In this document: piece by piece, positions 8,040 to 9,541 of the stretch
Position numbering within the stretch: the stretch's first letter is position 1
Layout of the letters: the number at the start of each line of letters is the position of its first letter
Assembly (NCBI GenBank): GCA_017556565.1
Contig: JAFYMQ010000054.1
Location: 1-9,541 of the forward strand
From: Clostridia bacterium
Lineage (GTDB): Bacteria; Bacillota; Clostridia; Oscillospirales; Butyricicoccaceae
Direction of reading: 5' to 3'
DNA length: 9,541 nucleotides
Notes under the pieces: model-generated
Told to the model about the DNA's origin: nothing
The model's database searches: none
The model's input: the letters and a program-made list of their open reading frames with translations, nothing else
Program-made: the position numbers and the translations under genes

Positions 8040-8207
8040 ACTAAGTTTGCCCCCTCGGGCAAGTGAAGTTTATTTCATAAGTGAAGTTATCCTGCGGATA
8101 GTGAAGTTCTGCCTCCGGCAGAGTGGGCAAACTTAACTTCACTCGTGCGTTAGCACGAACTTCACTGGCAAAGCCAACTTCACTTTTGCCTCCGGCAAAA
8201 ACTTCAC
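8040..8207. repeat. Array of short, different hairpins joined by an invariant 8-base connector
   Basis: Three exact GTGAAGTT connectors (8063-8070, 8081-8088, 8101-8108) are followed by four exact inverted copies AACTTCAC (8135-8142, 8158-8165, 8176-8183, 8200-8207). A degenerate forward copy is at 8040-8047 (ACTAAGTT), and a 7-of-8 inverted copy is at 8130-8137. Each gap holds a small perfect hairpin, and most have unrelated stems: TTGCCC/GGGCAA (8047-8062), TTAT/ATAA (8070-8080), TATCC/GGATA (8088-8100), TCTGCC/GGCAGA (8108-8122), TCGTGC/GCACGA (8143-8158), TGGC/GCCA (8166-8176), TTTTGCC/GGCAAAA (8184-8200). Loops are 3-4 bases; two units share the core GCCTCCGGC. Unit length varies from 18 to 24 bases. 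It lies between convergent genes, after argS. No coding frame in it is credible. I do not recognise it as a named repeat family. Confidence 0.85.
8042..8135. repeat. 11-bp long-range inverted repeat enclosing the left half of the array
   Basis: TAAGTTTGCCC (8042-8052) is the exact reverse complement of GGGCAAACTTA (8125-8135), 72 bases apart. In RNA it would close a domain holding three small hairpins. It competes with the local hairpin TTGCCC/GGGCAA at 8047-8062, so two alternative folds exist. Confidence 0.7.
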
Positions 8208-8214
8208 CACAAAC

Positions 8215-8245
8215 AAAAAGAAGACTCAACCGAGTCTTCTTTTTT
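8215..8245. terminator. Bidirectional intrinsic terminator between argS and the TSUP gene
   Basis: A perfect 13-bp stem, 8215-8227 with 8232-8244, has the loop AACC. An A-run leads in and a T-run leads out on either strand, so it can end + strand transcription from argS and - strand transcription of the permease gene, whose stop codon is at 8261-8263. Confidence 0.9.
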
Positions 8246-8260
8246 ATTTTCTTTTGCTTT

Positions 8261-9028
8261 TTATCCTATCAGATCGTATATCAGTTTTGCAAACAGAAGC
8301 ACCAGTACCACGTACATGAACTGCTTTACACGTTTGCCGCCGCCTTTGACCGCTACCTTTGCACCCAGCCAGCTGCCGGTTATGGAGCATATTGCGGCGG
8401 GGATGGCGAGGGTGTAGCGGATATTTCCGCTGAATGCGTATATGACGATGCTTGTCAGGTTGGATGCAAGATTGGACACCTTGGCGCAGCCCGATGCGCT
8501 GACAAGCTCCAGTCCCAAAAATGCAGTAAACGCCAGTATCAGAAATGTTCCCGTACCGGGGCCGATCATGCCGTCGTAGATACCCACGCCAAAGCCGATG
8601 CACAGGGAGATCAGAGCTTCTTTTTTGCGCTCAAGCAGTTTTGCTTCGCCCTCTTCGCCCAGCTTTTTGCGGGTGGCAAGAAAAACCGCCACCAAAGGCA
8701 CTGCACCGAGCATAAGCATCTTGAGTATGCGCTCGGGCATGAGCAGTGCCAGCCAGCCGCCCCCGGCGGCGCCGCCGATACAGCCCAGCGCCGACCAGAC
8801 GGCAACGCTGAGGCGGACTTTGCCTTCTTTCAGGTACTTGAGGCTGGATGCCACCAGACCCGAGCCGCCTGCAAACTTGTTGGTGCCGATGGCGTCGTGG
8901 GAGGGCAGTCCCGCAAACAGATATGCGGGCAGAGCGATAAGACCGCCGCCGCCTGCGATGGCGTCAATGAATCCTGCGCAGAATATAAGCGGGCAGATTA
9001 TAAGCAGCATTTGGATATATTCGGGCAT
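8261..9028 (-). CDS. TSUP (TauE/SafE, YfcA-like) membrane permease
   Basis: This 255-residue integral membrane protein belongs to the TauE/SafE/TSUP family. Members move small anions such as sulfite or sulfoacetate across the cytoplasmic membrane, though many have no known substrate. The family's internal duplication is visible: GFIDAIAGGGGLIALP (residues 19-34) in the first half and GIYDGMIGPGTGTF (149-162) in the second. The first half also has GTNKFAG (48-54), as in E. coli YfcA. The rest is almost all hydrophobic helices except a charged loop at about 119-137 (RKKLGEEGEAKLLERKK). GGAGG (9038-9042 on the - strand) is nine bases before the ATG. It lies 120 bases downstream of the transporter gene on the same strand and may share its transcript. 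No convincing promoter is seen in the gap. The substrate is unknown. Confidence 0.93.
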   Translation of the reverse strand: MPEYIQMLLIICPLIFCAGFIDAIAGGGGLIALPAYLFAGLPSHDAIGTNKFAGGSGLVASSLKYLKEGKVRLSVAVWSALGCIGGAAGGGWLALLMPERILKMLMLGAVPLVAVFLATRKKLGEEGEAKLLERKKEALISLCIGFGVGIYDGMIGPGTGTFLILAFTAFLGLELVSASGCAKVSNLASNLTSIVIYAFSGNIRYTLAIPAAICSITGSWLGAKVAVKGGGKRVKQFMYVVLVLLFAKLIYDLIG

Positions 9029-9065
9029 AGTTCAAAGCCTCCGTAAGGTTGGTTTTTTTGGGTTT

Positions 9066-9135
9066 GTCACCCTGAGCGCAGTCGAAATCCGAGCCGCGCG
9101 AGGATCGATTGATGCCGAGCATCAATCGGGGTCTC
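9066..9135. repeat. Intergenic repeat-like element with a perfect 10-bp hairpin
   Basis: CGATTGATGC (9106-9115) and GCATCAATCG (9119-9128) form a perfect stem with the loop CGA. Beside it lies GTCACCCTGAGCGCAGTCGA (from 9066), which I recall as similar to a sequence common in intergenic repeats of many bacterial genomes; that is recollection, not a search. GGAT (9102-9105) and ATCC (9087-9090) give a weak second pairing. The element sits between two - strand genes. No T-run follows the hairpin on either strand, so it is not a clear terminator. Confidence 0.5.
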
Positions 9136-9148
9136 AAGCGGGATTGTA

Positions 9149-9541
9149 TCAGGATTTTTTCTGCGGTTTACTGTCGCCGTGTCTGACCATCAGCATGGTA
9201 CCGAATGCGCAGGCGGCGAATATGGCAGCATAGGGGAACAGCACGGTCATGCCCAGCTTGTCCATAATAAAGCCGGACAGAATAGGTGTGGCGATCTGTG
9301 CCGTCATGGATGCGGTGTAATAGAAGCCGGTGTATTTGCCGGTGTCGGCGCCGGTGCACATCTCAACGACCATGGGGAAGGAGTTGACGTTGATGGTTGC
9401 CCAGCCGATACCTGCCAGAGCAAACAGCAGGTTCATCACCATTGTGGGGCTGCCCGAACGCATAAAGCCTGCCAGCGCAAATGCCGAAGCCAGCAGCACG
9501 ATACCGCCCAGAATGGTCTTTTTTCTGCCAAAACGTGTTGC
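9149..9541 (-). CDS. Major facilitator superfamily transporter, C-terminal part, cut by right edge
   Basis: This is the last 130 residues of a 12-helix secondary transporter; the frame is open to the window edge, so the start lies beyond it. The visible part opens with ATRFGRKKTILGG, a match to the conserved MFS cytoplasmic loop (RFGRKK) that follows an even-numbered helix. Helices follow: IVLLASAFALAGFM, MVMNLLFALAGIGWATINV, a loop with NSFPMVVEMCTGADTGKYTGFYYTASMTAQIATPILSGFI, and finally LFPYAAIFAACAFGTMLMV, before a short Lys-rich tail (HGDSKPQKKS). The NSFPMVVEM and GKYTGFYY segments resemble Firmicute MFS proteins annotated as SLC45-like, which would suggest a sugar substrate, but that is a weak inference. 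It lies upstream of the TSUP permease gene on the same strand. Confidence 0.88.
   Translation of the reverse strand, partial: ATRFGRKKTILGGIVLLASAFALAGFMRSGSPTMVMNLLFALAGIGWATINVNSFPMVVEMCTGADTGKYTGFYYTASMTAQIATPILSGFIMDKLGMTVLFPYAAIFAACAFGTMLMVRHGDSKPQKKS

Noticed and set aside
8040..8207. CRISPR array
   Set aside because: The repeats are only 8 bases, occur in both orientations, and the intervening sequences are perfect hairpins of 10-17 bases, not spacers. No cas genes are present.
8041..8229. 62-codon open frame on the - strand through the hairpin array
   Set aside because: It consists almost entirely of the connectors and palindromes, has no ribosome site, and runs into the terminator.
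8123..9046. 307-codon open frame on the + strand opposite the permease gene
   Set aside because: Its protein is Cys/His/Gln-rich low-complexity sequence with no domain, while the - strand frame is an intact TSUP permease with a good ribosome site. It is a shadow of codon bias.

Overview
The window looks like chromosomal housekeeping DNA from an anaerobic Firmicute, most likely a clostridium of the Ruminococcaceae/Oscillospiraceae type. I infer this from the gene set (FtsK/SpoIIIE, a YwiB-like DUF1934 protein next to argS, a YgiQ-type radical SAM protein), from good AGGAGG-like ribosome sites, and from codons ending mostly in C or G. The species cannot be fixed from the sequence.

Layout. On the + strand, positions 1-5802 hold a tightly packed run: the C-terminal half of undecaprenyl-diphosphatase (uppP), an FtsK/SpoIIIE DNA translocase, a YgiQ-family radical SAM protein, and a short QueG-like double [4Fe-4S] protein. 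The three downstream genes begin at, or overlap, the end of the gene before them, which suggests one transcript with translational coupling. At about 5806-5835 a strong extended -10 promoter, wrapped in palindromes, starts a second + strand unit: DUF1934 then argS (arginyl-tRNA synthetase). The ywiB-argS pairing is also found in Bacillus subtilis.

From 8016 to 8245 there is no credible gene. The stretch holds a hairpin that includes the argS stop codon, then a striking array of short unrelated hairpins joined by an invariant 8-base connector (GTGAAGTT three times, then AACTTCAC four times), then a strong bidirectional terminator. Beyond it two genes lie on the - strand: a TauE/YfcA-type (TSUP) permease, and upstream of it the C-terminal part of a major facilitator transporter that runs off the right edge. 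Their 120-base gap carries a second repeat-like element with a perfect 10-bp hairpin.

The genes are ordinary for such a genome: cell-wall lipid carrier recycling, chromosome segregation, Fe-S enzymes, tRNA charging and transport. The most unusual item is the connector-hairpin array at 8040-8207. Its connector copies flip orientation at the centre, so the whole block can fold as a ladder of junctions. I found no defence, CRISPR or phage module.
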